Part shown: positions 1-7,541 of the stretch, in pieces | Position numbering within the stretch: the stretch's first letter is position 1 | How the letters are laid out: each line of letters opens with the position of its first letter | Assembly (NCBI GenBank): GCA_035504095.1 | Contig: DATJSN010000012.1 | Coordinates: forward strand, 1-40,596 | Direction: 5' to 3' | Source: DATJSN01 sp035504095 | GTDB taxonomy: Bacteria > Planctomycetota > Phycisphaerae > WQYP01 | DNA: 40,596 nt | Position numbers and translations under genes: made by a program | Notes under the pieces: generated by a model | Database searches by the model: none | The model's input: only the letters and a program-made list of their open reading frames with translations | What the model was told of the DNA's origin: nothing

Positions 1-98
1 AAGCGCTGAGCGATTTCCCGTTGGGCCTGAACCACGGCGTTGTCGAGTTCCTGCAGGTTCACTTCGTTGACAATATCAAAAGATGAATCAGAAGGCAT
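1..98 (-). CDS. yajQ: YajQ-family (UPF0234) nucleotide-binding protein, N-terminal part only
   Basis: The gene runs off the left edge of the window, and only about 32 N-terminal codons are visible. From the ATG at 98 the translation begins MPSDSSFDIVNEVNLQELDN and continues into a segment ending REIAQR. This matches the conserved start of YajQ proteins (MPSFDIVSEVDLQEVDNA type), which are small two-domain proteins reported to bind cyclic di-GMP or RNA. Relative to that pattern there is a short Ser/Asp insertion after MPS. The gene is last in the visible minus-strand series nusA to yajQ and lies 15 bases after the stop of the 72-aa membrane protein gene. The family call is good, but the biochemical role cannot be judged from this fragment. 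Confidence 0.82.
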   Translation of the reverse strand, partial: MPSDSSFDIVNEVNLQELDNAVVQAQREIAQR

Positions 99-113
99 AG
101 ACGTTAACCTCTA

Positions 114-332
114 TTACCATGCACGGGGCCTGGGACCGGACGATTCGCGGCGCTGGGAAAAATGGTGCTCGATCGGACCAATCAATACCGCGGCGACGAA
201 CATCCATACGATTACAAGCAAAACATAACGGAACCAGGCCGGATGAATCGTATTGACCGTGGCGGGCGCGGATGAACTGTCTGCGGCAGCGAGAAACGCC
301 TTAAAAATAAAAAAATGCACGGCCAAACTCAC
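114..332 (-). CDS. Small single-pass membrane protein, unknown function
   Basis: This is a 72-aa protein with a GTG start. The start lies inside the hisG stop (GTGA, four-base overlap), so translation is probably coupled to hisG. The N-terminus is hydrophobic (SLAVHFFIFKAFLAA). A clear transmembrane segment lies at about residues 34-53 (FRYVLLVIVWMFVAAVLIG), followed by a basic, Arg/Pro-rich tail. No known family is recognised. The overlap with hisG and the close spacing to yajQ support it being a real gene rather than a chance frame. Confidence 0.55.
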   Translation of the reverse strand: MSLAVHFFIFKAFLAAADSSSAPATVNTIHPAWFRYVLLVIVWMFVAAVLIGPIEHHFSQRRESSGPRPRAW

Positions 333-1213
333 GAAATCACCTTGTTTAATGGATAGGTAATCAGCCCGGTGGCGCCGGCGCGTTTGAGCAGCGGAACCAG
401 GTCGCGTTCGCTTTTTTCATCGACGATCACTTCGACGGCCACCCAGGACCCATCGGCCAGCGGAGAAACAGTGGGCGATTTCTCCGCGGGCAAAAGCGCG
501 ACAATTGCGTTGAGCTTTTCGCGCGGCGCATTAAGTTTCAGGCCAACCTTGTCCCGGGCGCTGATCGCCCCCTGCAGAAGCAGGGCGATGTTTTCAATTT
601 TCTCCCGCTTAATGCGATCCGCCCATGATTTGTGATTGGCGATCAGACGCGTGGTGCTGGTCATAATCGTATCGATGATGCGCAGGCTATTGGCGCGGAT
701 CGACGAACCCGTTTCCGTAATATCCACGATGGCATCGAGAAGGCGTGCCTTAACTTCCGTGGCGCCCCAACTGAATTCAACTTTGACGGGAATATTTTTC
801 TGCTGGAAATATTCGCGCGTCACCCGGACCAGCTCCGTGGCTATGACGCCGTCGCGCAATTCCTCAACCTTTTGCACCGTCGATTCCTGGGGAACGGCGA
901 GCACCCAGCGGGCGGGACGGGCGGTGGCTTTGGAGTACATGAGTTCGCTCACCTCATGGACGTCCGAATTGTTTTCGCGAATCCAGTCCGAACCGGTCAG
1001 GCCGACATCGATAACGTTTTCCTCGACGTAACGCGACATTTCCTGGGCGCGAAAGAGGACGACTTCGACGGTCGGATCGTCGATGGATGGGAAATAGCTC
1101 CGATCGCCGATGGAAATACGCCATCCGGCCTTGGCGAACAGGTCGATGGTGGCGTTTTCCAGGGAACCTTTGGGGATTCCCAGGCGAAGTATATTCGGCG
1201 AAGTCTTGAGCAT
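329..1213 (-). CDS. hisG: ATP phosphoribosyltransferase, long form (HisG)
   Basis: HisG catalyses the first step of histidine biosynthesis, joining ATP and PRPP. The 294-aa length and the C-terminal regulatory ACT-like domain (about residues 215-294) mark the long, hexameric, histidine-inhibited form that does not need HisZ. Visible motifs are the N-terminal IPKGSL (13-18), GLTGSDWI (71-78) and the PRPP-loop region DITETGSS (164-171). The ATG at 1213 is chosen because GGAG lies six bases upstream; a TTG two codons earlier is less likely. The gene sits 12 bases after the HhH protein gene and overlaps the next small gene by four bases. Histidine genes are not otherwise present here, so hisG is separated from a his operon and rides with translation genes. 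Confidence 0.95.
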   Translation of the reverse strand: MLKTSPNILRLGIPKGSLENATIDLFAKAGWRISIGDRSYFPSIDDPTVEVVLFRAQEMSRYVEENVIDVGLTGSDWIRENNSDVHEVSELMYSKATARPARWVLAVPQESTVQKVEELRDGVIATELVRVTREYFQQKNIPVKVEFSWGATEVKARLLDAIVDITETGSSIRANSLRIIDTIMTSTTRLIANHKSWADRIKREKIENIALLLQGAISARDKVGLKLNAPREKLNAIVALLPAEKSPTVSPLADGSWVAVEVIVDEKSERDLVPLLKRAGATGLITYPLNKVIS

Positions 1214-1225
1214 TACCAACTCCGT

Positions 1226-2029
1226 TTATTTTTTTGTTTTAGCCGGCGGCTGCTTTCTTTTGCCGGCCGGCTCCTGCGAAGAACCTTTGACGGCGCTGTG
1301 CGCCACCGGCGCTGTTTGCGGCCTGGCGGTTGGCGCCGCGGCATTGGGTTGAGGAATCGAACCATGATGCGGCGGCGGCGCCAGCATGGGCGACGGGGCC
1401 TTGGGGACCGCCGGCCATGTCTTGGGAACCCAGTTTTCCAGATCCCGACGCGCTCCACGGTGAAAATCCAGAACATCCGACGCCTTCAGATGGTTTTCCA
1501 ATATATGTTGCGCCTCCGCCGCGGTGATTCCTTCCGGCAGCGCGCCTTTGCTGATCAGCCAAAGCAGCAGCTTGGTATCGACCGGCACGGCGGGCACGTC
1601 GAAACATTCCAAAGCCACGACGGCCTCGACGTAGGTATTAATGCCCGAGAGCGTCTGGAGGTAACGGCGGAGTTCGGCATTTTTCATATTTTCCAGGTTC
1701 GCCAGGCCCATGTGGTGTTCGCGGTCGAATATCGACTGGAGCGTACGATGCAACGCCGAACAGCGCGATTCGACAAACGGATATCTGACGCCAAGCGTGG
1801 CGGAGAGTTCGATCGCAGGCGTTACGCGCAACTCATTGAGATCGACGATGCTGCTCATGATGCGGGCTTCCGCCGCATGGGCGCGGGTCGAATCGCAATC
1901 GTATTCGAGAAAAGCCCTTACCAGGCGCACGAGGGGATCGACTTTTTCCGGTGGACGGATCGGTGCTTCCTTGATGAAGCGATTGATCATCTTTTTTAAG
2001 ACGGGGAGTTTGACGGCAATTTTACTCAT
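1226..2029 (-). CDS. Endonuclease III-like HhH-GPD fold protein, probably degenerate
   Basis: This is a 267-aa protein. The all-helical core (about residues 30-200) resembles the Nth/MutY DNA glycosylase fold. The helix-hairpin-helix element falls at residues 124-140 (core LSGINTYVEAV), followed by VPVDTKL with Asp151 where the catalytic Asp of HhH-GPD enzymes lies. In Nth the hairpin reads LPGVGRKTA with the catalytic Lys; here the Lys position is not Lys, and no C-terminal four-Cys iron-sulfur loop is visible. Residues 203-267 are a Pro/Ala-rich linker with a Lys-rich end. The ATG overlaps the rbfA stop (ATGA). The fold assignment is by motif alignment and function is unproven: it may bind DNA or RNA without base excision. 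Confidence 0.7.
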   Translation of the reverse strand: MSKIAVKLPVLKKMINRFIKEAPIRPPEKVDPLVRLVRAFLEYDCDSTRAHAAEARIMSSIVDLNELRVTPAIELSATLGVRYPFVESRCSALHRTLQSIFDREHHMGLANLENMKNAELRRYLQTLSGINTYVEAVVALECFDVPAVPVDTKLLLWLISKGALPEGITAAEAQHILENHLKASDVLDFHRGARRDLENWVPKTWPAVPKAPSPMLAPPPHHGSIPQPNAAAPTARPQTAPVAHSAVKGSSQEPAGKRKQPPAKTKK

Positions 2030-2406
2030 ATAACCTCTTTATTTTCTGACGAATCAGCGGGGCTTCCTTCGGCATCCTGCTGTTTCAACATTTTCAGCAC
2101 TTTGTTTTGATTTTTCAGCGCACTATCCAGGCGAAACGTCACCCGTGGCGCGAATTTCATGGCCAGGCCTTTGGCCACCCGCTGTTGCACGAATTTTTGC
2201 GAGGAAACCAGTCCCTGCATGACCGTCGATTCCGGCCGGTCGGAAAGAACGCTGACGTAAATCCTGGCCTCGCGCAGGTCGGGCGTAAGCTCCACGTGCG
2301 TTACGCTGATCAGGCCCGCCACCCGCGGATCGGACAGGTCGCGCTGCAGAACGGAACCGACAATCCGGCGAATCTGGGCTTCAATCTTCTGTTGTCGTAT
2401 GTTCAC
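2026..2406 (-). CDS. rbfA: Ribosome-binding factor A
   Basis: RbfA is a small KH-fold protein that binds the 30S subunit and aids late 16S rRNA maturation, especially in the cold. The 126-aa length is typical. Visible family features are the N-terminal helix (RQQKIEAQIRRIVGSVLQRDL), the segment DPRVAGLISVTHVELTPDLR and the C-terminal core APRVTFRLDSALKNQNKV. The start is GTG at 2406, with a weak AGAGG about 11 bases upstream. The gene lies 14 bases after the DUF503 gene and overlaps the HhH protein gene by four bases. The order infB-DUF503-rbfA is a classic bacterial arrangement. Confidence 0.95.
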   Translation of the reverse strand: MNIRQQKIEAQIRRIVGSVLQRDLSDPRVAGLISVTHVELTPDLREARIYVSVLSDRPESTVMQGLVSSQKFVQQRVAKGLAMKFAPRVTFRLDSALKNQNKVLKMLKQQDAEGSPADSSENKEVI

Positions 2407-2420
2407 TTATGCCAGAACCT

Positions 2421-2702
2421 CTATATAATCTCAATCTGAAAATCCAACAGTTCCGCGTATCGCTCTGTTTTGAGCTTTTCGACCATCCTGGCCAGCGCGC
2501 TCTGCAGATAATCAGGATCGTTGCCGACCATGGCCACACCTAACATCGCATGCTGCGGATGTTCGAGGTAATCGACCTCGGCGACGGATACGTTATGGTG
2601 GTGATGCCAGCGATCCTTGAGCGATTTAACAACGCGACGCTTTTCCCGCAGGTTCCAGGCGTCTCCGATTTTCAAATCCAGCTGCAGAATGCCTATATTC
2701 AT
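2421..2702 (-). CDS. DUF503 family protein (YlxP-like)
   Basis: This 93-aa protein starts with ATG and has the DUF503 layout: MNIGILQLDLKIGDAWNLRE, then KRRVVKSLKDR, then a His-rich stretch, VAEVDYLEHPQHAMLGVAMVGN and a C-terminal basic amphipathic helix. DUF503 proteins (YlxP in Bacillus) are small ferredoxin-like-fold proteins encoded between infB and rbfA in many bacteria and are suspected to help ribosome assembly. The same order is kept here: infB ends 16 bases upstream and rbfA starts 14 bases downstream. The family is confident; a molecular role is not established. Confidence 0.88.
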   Translation of the reverse strand: MNIGILQLDLKIGDAWNLREKRRVVKSLKDRWHHHHNVSVAEVDYLEHPQHAMLGVAMVGNDPDYLQSALARMVEKLKTERYAELLDFQIEII

Positions 2703-2718
2703 GCGTCACGTCGATGTT

Positions 2719-5472
2719 TTAGAGCGTCCGGGCCACATCGACCGTGCGATAGGCCTCCAGGCGATCCCCAACCTTAATGTCATCGTAACCTGATAGTTTC
2801 AGACCGCATTCCAGACCGCTGCGCACTTCACGAACGTCTTCCTTAAAACGCTTTAGCGAATCAAGCCCCAGCCCATCGGTAATCACCACACCGTCGCGGG
2901 TGAGACGGTATTTGCCGTTGCGCTGAATGACGCCATCGGTAACCATGCAACCGGCGACGTTGCCGACCTTGCTGACCTTGATGACCTGCCGAATTTCCAC
3001 GTGGCCCAGAACCTGTTCCTGTTTTTCCGGCGAAAGCATGCCCGTGAGCGCTTTGCGGATGTCGTCGGATATTTCGTAAATAATCCGGTAGAGCCGGATG
3101 TCTACGCCCAGACGCTCGGCGAGTTTGCGCGCCGTTTCATCGGGGGTTACGGAAAATCCCACGATAATCGCATTGGACGCATCCGCGAGCAGCACGTCGC
3201 TTTCGCTAATGCCCCCCACCGCGGCGTGGAGCAGTTTGACCTGTACTTCCTTGGACAGCTCTTCCGTGAGCGTCTGCCGCAGCACGTCGACCGATCCCTG
3301 CACGTCGGCCTTGAGGATAACATTGAGTTCCTTGATTTCGCCTTTTTTGATGGTGTCGAAGAGGTTTTCGAGCGTTACCTTGTTGCGCTGCGCAATTTCC
3401 GTCTCGCGGTCGGATCGTGCCCGTTCTTCGGCAATGCTTTTGGCCTGGCTTAAATCCTCAACGACAAAAAGCGGATCGCCGCCCACCGGCACTGAATCGA
3501 GTCCGATCACTTCAACCGGTGAAGCGGGACCGGCCTGTTCCAGCGAATGTCCCTTGTCGTCCAGAAGCTGGCGCACGCGACCCGAAGCCGATCCGCATAC
3601 CAGCGGATCACCGATGCGCAGCATGCCGCTGCGCACCATCACCCGCGCTACAACGCCTCGCGACGGGTCCATAAATGCTTCGATCACAGTGCCGCGAGCC
3701 GGGACCGCGGTTGGAGCTTTTAGCTCCCGAAGCGTCGCCACGTAATCCAAATATTCGATGAGTTCCTTGACGCCCTGGCCGGTCACGGCGCTGGTGCGCA
3801 CCACTTCCACGTCGCCGCCCCATTCCACGGGGTTTAGCCCCTGTTCGGCAAGTTGTCCCAGCACTTTATTGGGGTTGGCTTCGGGTTTGTCGATCTTGTT
3901 AAGCGCCACCACGATCGGCACGCCCGCTGCTTTGGCATGGTTGATCGATTCCACCGTCTGCGGCATCACGCCATCGTCCGCGGCAACGACCAGCACGACC
4001 ACGTCGGTCATGTTGGCGCCGCGGGCGCGCATGGCGGTAAAAGCCTGATGCCCTGGCGTATCGAGGAACGTGACGCGTTTGGGCTTGCCATCGGAACCGG
4101 TGATGCTCACGGTGTATGCGCCGACATGCTGGGTGATGCCGCCGGCTTCTCCCGCCGCGACGTTGGTGGAGCGAATTTTATCCAGCAGGCTCGTTTTGCC
4201 GTGATCAACGTGCCCCAGAACAGTGACGACCGGCGGACGCGGGAATTTTTCCGCCTTTTCCTCCCTTTCGCGGAATTCCCGTTCCAAAGCCGCATATTGC
4301 GACTCTTTCTGTTTGATCACCAACTCGACGCCGCATTCCACCGCCAGCATCTGCGCCACGTCCGTATCCAGCGGCTGGTTTACCGTGATCATCGCGCCCT
4401 GTGCCATAAGTTTCTTTAATAGTTCGCTGGACTTAACGCCCATGAGTTCGGAAAGTTCGCGTACGCTTACGGGCGGCGTAATTTCAACGCTTGTCGGGCG
4501 CTGCGCGGGCGCAGCATGCTGCTGCTGGCGCTGTTGGGATTTGGTCATTTCGCGGCGGCGTTCGCGCAGCATTCCGCCGGTGGCGGAAGCCAGGCGTTCG
4601 GCGCGGTCCAGAAGATCCGCTTCGCGCCACTCACGAATCAAGTCTATGCCGGCGTCAGCGCTGCGCCCGGTATGCCTTCTGACGGACCGTCCCTTGTGAC
4701 GCGCCCCGCCTTCTTCATCCTCGATCGGTTCAGTGTCCTGCCGCGTTTTGCCGCGATGTGGGGCGCTCGCGGGCGGCATTGGCGGCTCTACCATAGGAAC
4801 AACTGAACCCGGCGAAGGGCGAGGCCGGGCCCGCGGAGCGGCGATGGCCTCAGGAGCTTCCACACGAACTACCTTGGGACCTTGCAGTTGCGCAGGTGCG
4901 GGCACATTTCGCGGCCCAACTGGCGCAACTTCAGGCCTGTGAACCACGTTCGGCACGCCGCGGGGGCTTACCGGCATAACTGCCGGCTTAACCGGCTTGA
5001 CCGGAACTTCGTGCGGCGGAGCCACCGGTTTAACCGGTGCGGGCGCCACGGCAGCAGCGGCAGCAACGGTTTGTACCGTTCGGGCCGGTGCCGGAGCATC
5101 ACCATCGTCTGATGGTTTAATCTCCGGTTCTTCCGGCGTTTGTGTTGGGGAGCGATCGCGCCCGGCGGGCTCAGCTTGCGGTGCGGCTTCGGCTGCCTCC
5201 GGCGGTTCTTCGGTAGTTGTCGATTTAGCGTTTTTGGACTTTGTCGGTCGTTTACGTTTGACCTTTTCCACGTCAATGTGGGCTGTGGTTTCCACCGCGG
5301 TTGTCGCCGCGCTGGCGCTGAACCATTCGCGAATGGTGGCGGCAAGACCCACGCTTACCGGGCTGCGGTAGCTGTCGATCTTCGGTATGCCTTCGGCCTT
5401 GCACTTGGCGATGATGTCTTTGCTTTCAACGCCTAGTTCACGGGCGATTTCAAATACTTTCAACGTGCTCAA
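2719..5472 (-). CDS. infB: Translation initiation factor IF-2
   Basis: IF2 is the GTPase that brings initiator tRNA to the 30S subunit and promotes subunit joining. This is a long version of 917 aa. It has an IF2_N module at 1-50, a disordered Pro/Ala/Val-rich region at about 55-320, a second IF2_N module at about 326-385, and a G domain with GHVDHGKT (420-427), DTPGH (471-475) and NKID (525-528). Domains II to IV follow. The start is TTG at 5472 with GGAG seven bases upstream, and the first residues MSTLKVFEIARELGV match the family. The gene lies 33 bases after nusA and is followed at once by DUF503 and rbfA. Confidence 0.97.
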   Translation of the reverse strand: MSTLKVFEIARELGVESKDIIAKCKAEGIPKIDSYRSPVSVGLAATIREWFSASAATTAVETTAHIDVEKVKRKRPTKSKNAKSTTTEEPPEAAEAAPQAEPAGRDRSPTQTPEEPEIKPSDDGDAPAPARTVQTVAAAAAVAPAPVKPVAPPHEVPVKPVKPAVMPVSPRGVPNVVHRPEVAPVGPRNVPAPAQLQGPKVVRVEAPEAIAAPRARPRPSPGSVVPMVEPPMPPASAPHRGKTRQDTEPIEDEEGGARHKGRSVRRHTGRSADAGIDLIREWREADLLDRAERLASATGGMLRERRREMTKSQQRQQQHAAPAQRPTSVEITPPVSVRELSELMGVKSSELLKKLMAQGAMITVNQPLDTDVAQMLAVECGVELVIKQKESQYAALEREFREREEKAEKFPRPPVVTVLGHVDHGKTSLLDKIRSTNVAAGEAGGITQHVGAYTVSITGSDGKPKRVTFLDTPGHQAFTAMRARGANMTDVVVLVVAADDGVMPQTVESINHAKAAGVPIVVALNKIDKPEANPNKVLGQLAEQGLNPVEWGGDVEVVRTSAVTGQGVKELIEYLDYVATLRELKAPTAVPARGTVIEAFMDPSRGVVARVMVRSGMLRIGDPLVCGSASGRVRQLLDDKGHSLEQAGPASPVEVIGLDSVPVGGDPLFVVEDLSQAKSIAEERARSDRETEIAQRNKVTLENLFDTIKKGEIKELNVILKADVQGSVDVLRQTLTEELSKEVQVKLLHAAVGGISESDVLLADASNAIIVGFSVTPDETARKLAERLGVDIRLYRIIYEISDDIRKALTGMLSPEKQEQVLGHVEIRQVIKVSKVGNVAGCMVTDGVIQRNGKYRLTRDGVVITDGLGLDSLKRFKEDVREVRSGLECGLKLSGYDDIKVGDRLEAYRTVDVARTL

Positions 5473-5505
5473 AAATAAACTCCCGTTGGTCGAGCGTTTT
5501 TAAAG

Positions 5506-6846
5506 TTAAACCGCGGGTGATGAATTCTCCGCCGGGGCCTCGGCCGAACTCTGGGCCGGAGCTTCCGCCGTGCTTTGAGCGGGCGCCTGTTCGGCATCCG
5601 CGGCCGGTTCATCCGCCGAGACTGAGCGTATCGAAGCATCGGCGACTTCCGCGGTCGCGGTTGGCGCCTGCGCTTCGGCGGCCTTACGGGCCGCGTCTTC
5701 TTCCGCGATGCGTTTGGCGGCTTCGCGGGCGGTTTCAATCATTTTCTGGGCCATTTCCTCGGAAAGTTCGAGTTCCTTTACGAGCGGCTCGGGGCCGACC
5801 TCTTCCAGATCCAGCGGGTTGATAATCCCCAGGGCCACCAATCGGTCGATGAGTTTGTCGTCGACGCCTTCGATGGTGTGCATCGCTTTTTCCAGATCGT
5901 CGAGTCCTTTGGAGTATTCAGCCGGGGTGAGAATATCGATGTCCCAGCCGGTTAATCGCGCGGCCAGGCGGACATTCTGACCGCGTTTGCCGATGGCCAG
6001 CGACAATTGAGACTCATTGACCACCACAGTGGCGCGATTAAGTTCAAAATTAAGGGAAATTTCCACGATTTCGGCGGGCTTGAGGGCATTGGTGATCAGA
6101 ACCTGCGAGGATTCGTTCCAGCGGACAATATCAATTTTTTCTCCGCCCAGCTCATCAACGATATTCTTGATCCTGCTGCCGCGGACGCCGACGCATGCGC
6201 CGACGCAATCCACCTTGGTATCGATGGAGGACACGGCGATCTTGGTGCGGTAGCCGGCTTCACGCGCCAGGGCGCGAAGCTCGATGATTTTTTCCTGCAC
6301 TTCCGGCACTTCCAGTTCAAAAAGCCGGCGGATGAAATCCGGATGCGAGCGGGAAAGCACGATTTTCACATGATTGCCCACGTCCCTGACGTCCAGGACC
6401 AGACAGCGAATGCGCTCCCCGACATGATGCGTTTCGCCGGGAATTTGTTCGCTGCGCGGCAGGAAGCCTTCGCATCGTCCAAGGTTTACCGAAAGAACCG
6501 GACCGTCGGCGCGGGCCACGGTGCCGGTGATGATCTGCCCTTTGCGTTCGCTGAATTCTTCGAGGATGCTGCCTCGCTCGTCTTCGCGGAGTTTCTGGAT
6601 CAATACCTGCTTGGCGGTTTGTGCGGCGATGCGTCCGAACTCGCGGTAGTCGATGAGCACGCCGTTTTTGCGCACCTCGATTTCGCCGGTCATACGGTCG
6701 ATGGTGCAGTTAACGTCGTCGGTTTCGCCGTAAAACTTGCGCGCCGCGGAAAGCAGCGACGTTTCGATGTCGGCAAAAATGGATTCCTTTTCGATGTTTT
6801 TATCGCGCGCAATGGAATCGACGATGCGCAACAGATCCTGGTTCAT
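5506..6846 (-). CDS. nusA: Transcription termination/antitermination protein NusA
   Basis: NusA binds RNA polymerase and nascent RNA, affecting pausing, termination and antitermination. The 446-aa protein has the N-terminal RNAP-binding domain (1-100), an S1 domain (about 102-168), and two KH domains with GVRGSRI (220-226) and IGKRGQN (285-291). A helix-hairpin-helix-like C-terminal segment follows (about 320-375). The last 65 residues are an Ala/Glu/Pro-rich low-complexity tail. The start is ATG at 6846. The usual upstream partner rimP is absent; instead nusA is preceded by about 390 bases of structured leader. Downstream it leads directly into infB. Confidence 0.96.
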   Translation of the reverse strand: MNQDLLRIVDSIARDKNIEKESIFADIETSLLSAARKFYGETDDVNCTIDRMTGEIEVRKNGVLIDYREFGRIAAQTAKQVLIQKLREDERGSILEEFSERKGQIITGTVARADGPVLSVNLGRCEGFLPRSEQIPGETHHVGERIRCLVLDVRDVGNHVKIVLSRSHPDFIRRLFELEVPEVQEKIIELRALAREAGYRTKIAVSSIDTKVDCVGACVGVRGSRIKNIVDELGGEKIDIVRWNESSQVLITNALKPAEIVEISLNFELNRATVVVNESQLSLAIGKRGQNVRLAARLTGWDIDILTPAEYSKGLDDLEKAMHTIEGVDDKLIDRLVALGIINPLDLEEVGPEPLVKELELSEEMAQKMIETAREAAKRIAEEDAARKAAEAQAPTATAEVADASIRSVSADEPAADAEQAPAQSTAEAPAQSSAEAPAENSSPAV

Positions 6847-6945
6847 AGATGGCTCACTTTAATAATGGACCGGTTTGCGGATTTTAGCGTTTCCACATTC
6901 CCCGGCCCGACCCGCGGCCCGCCTTGCCAAAACCGGCTTGGCCGC

Positions 6946-6984
6946 AAAAACAAAACAACCCGGCAAAGATCTATATCTTCGCCG
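6946..6984 (-). terminator. Strong intrinsic terminator-like hairpin upstream of nusA (T2)
   Basis: On the minus strand a 10-bp stem (CGGCGAAGAT / ATCTTTGCCG, one G-U pair, loop ATAG) spans 6984-6961 and is followed by the U-rich run GGTTGTTTTGTTTTT. It lies about 100 bases before the nusA start. It could end a small RNA transcribed from 7236, end the rsfS-argS transcript, or act as an attenuator for nusA. Confidence 0.6.
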
Positions 6985-7017
6985 TTTTCTCCGGATCAGC
7001 GCGTAAGCCAACCCGGC

Positions 7018-7047
7018 AAAAACAACATCACACCGCAACAGGTGTGA
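7018..7047 (-). terminator. Terminator-like hairpin in the argS-nusA leader (T1)
   Basis: On the minus strand a perfect 7-bp stem (TCACACC / GGTGTGA, loop TGTTGC) spans 7047-7028 and is followed by TGTTGTTTTT. It is the first of two terminator-like structures downstream of the minus-strand promoter at 7243-7270. Confidence 0.5.
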
Positions 7048-7236
7048 CCTAATTCAAGGAGGGAACGTGTCCACCTTGCTGACACACCGTGCGGTGCGCC
7101 CGTCGGAAAGACGGCCGCGGCACAAGGATGTAACCCTTACGCCGCCGCATAACTAAGCCCGCATGCTTGCATGAGCATCGCAGCCAATCTCCAAAGGGCC
7201 GCCGGAACAGCCGACAAAAGCGTCATCCGGCGAGGA
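7018..7236 (-). ncRNA. Candidate structured noncoding RNA or leader between argS and nusA
   Basis: This minus-strand stretch lies between its own promoter and a terminator and carries no plausible ORF. Hairpins visible in order are CGCCGG/CCGGCG (7232-7227 with 7205-7200), ATGCT/AGCAT around 7175, a long 11-bp stem GCGGCGTAAGG / CCTTGTGCCGC (7145-7135 with 7127-7117, loop GTTACAT), CCGTC/GACGG, CACCG/CGGTG, then terminator T1. The length to T1 is about 215 nt; to T2 it is about 290 nt. I could not match it to 6S, tmRNA, RNase P, SRP RNA or a T-box by their conserved core sequences. It may be a free RNA or a nusA attenuation leader. Confidence 0.45.
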
Positions 7237-7242
7237 CCAATC

Positions 7243-7270
7243 ATTATATCGGGGAAAAAGTAATGTACAA
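7243..7270 (-). promoter_or_regulatory. Sigma70-type promoter upstream of the nusA leader
   Basis: On the minus strand a perfect -10 hexamer TATAAT (7248-7243) lies 16 bases after TTGTAC (7270-7265), a partial -35. Predicted transcription starts near 7236 and reads through the structured leader toward nusA. Confidence 0.5.
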
Positions 7271-7320
7271 ATTCGAGAAAGGGTCGTTTTACCTTTGTGA
7301 AAAATTTGGCTTGTCCAGAT

Positions 7321-7485
7321 CGGGATTCTATCCCGCTATGTAGCTCAGGCTATGTCTTACATAGCCCCCGGCTTGCCGGGGGCGGTGATCTCCTGACAAC
7401 AAAATCCGCCCGTCGATTACTGGCATCATTAAATGTAGCTCAGGCTCTCTAGCCTGAGCATAGCCCCGGGATTTCTTCCCGGGGC
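7321..7485. repeat. Cluster of four tandem palindromes
   Basis: Four hairpin-forming palindromes follow one another: CGGGA/TCCCG (7321-7335), CTATGTA/TACATAG (7336-7364), GCCCCCGGC/GCCGGGGGC (7364-7383), then, after a 54-base gap, GCTCAGGCT/AGCCTGAGC (7438-7459) and GCCCCGGGA/TCCCGGGGC (7463-7485). The motif TGTAGCTCAGGCT occurs twice (about 7340 and 7435), and a related palindrome recurs at 22664. None is followed by a T run, so these look like dispersed REP-like repeats rather than terminators. Confidence 0.6.
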
Positions 7486-7541
7486 CAACGTCGTGCCGTT
7501 ATGTCGTTGTGGTAAAAATATCTGAAAACTGAAAACTTTGT

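Noticed and set aside
632..1999. 455-codon plus-strand ORF antisense to hisG and the HhH protein gene
   Set aside because: It is the mirror of two well-supported minus-strand genes; its translation is Arg/His/Asp-rich and matches no family.
7028..7080. T-box-like AAGGTGGACACG in the nusA leader
   Set aside because: It lacks the TGGNACCGCG core and a recognisable stem I, and nusA is not a usual T-box target.
7338..7364. tRNA-like GTAGCTCAGG in the palindrome cluster
   Set aside because: It belongs to the CTATGTA/TACATAG hairpin; there is no acceptor stem, anticodon arm or TTC loop.
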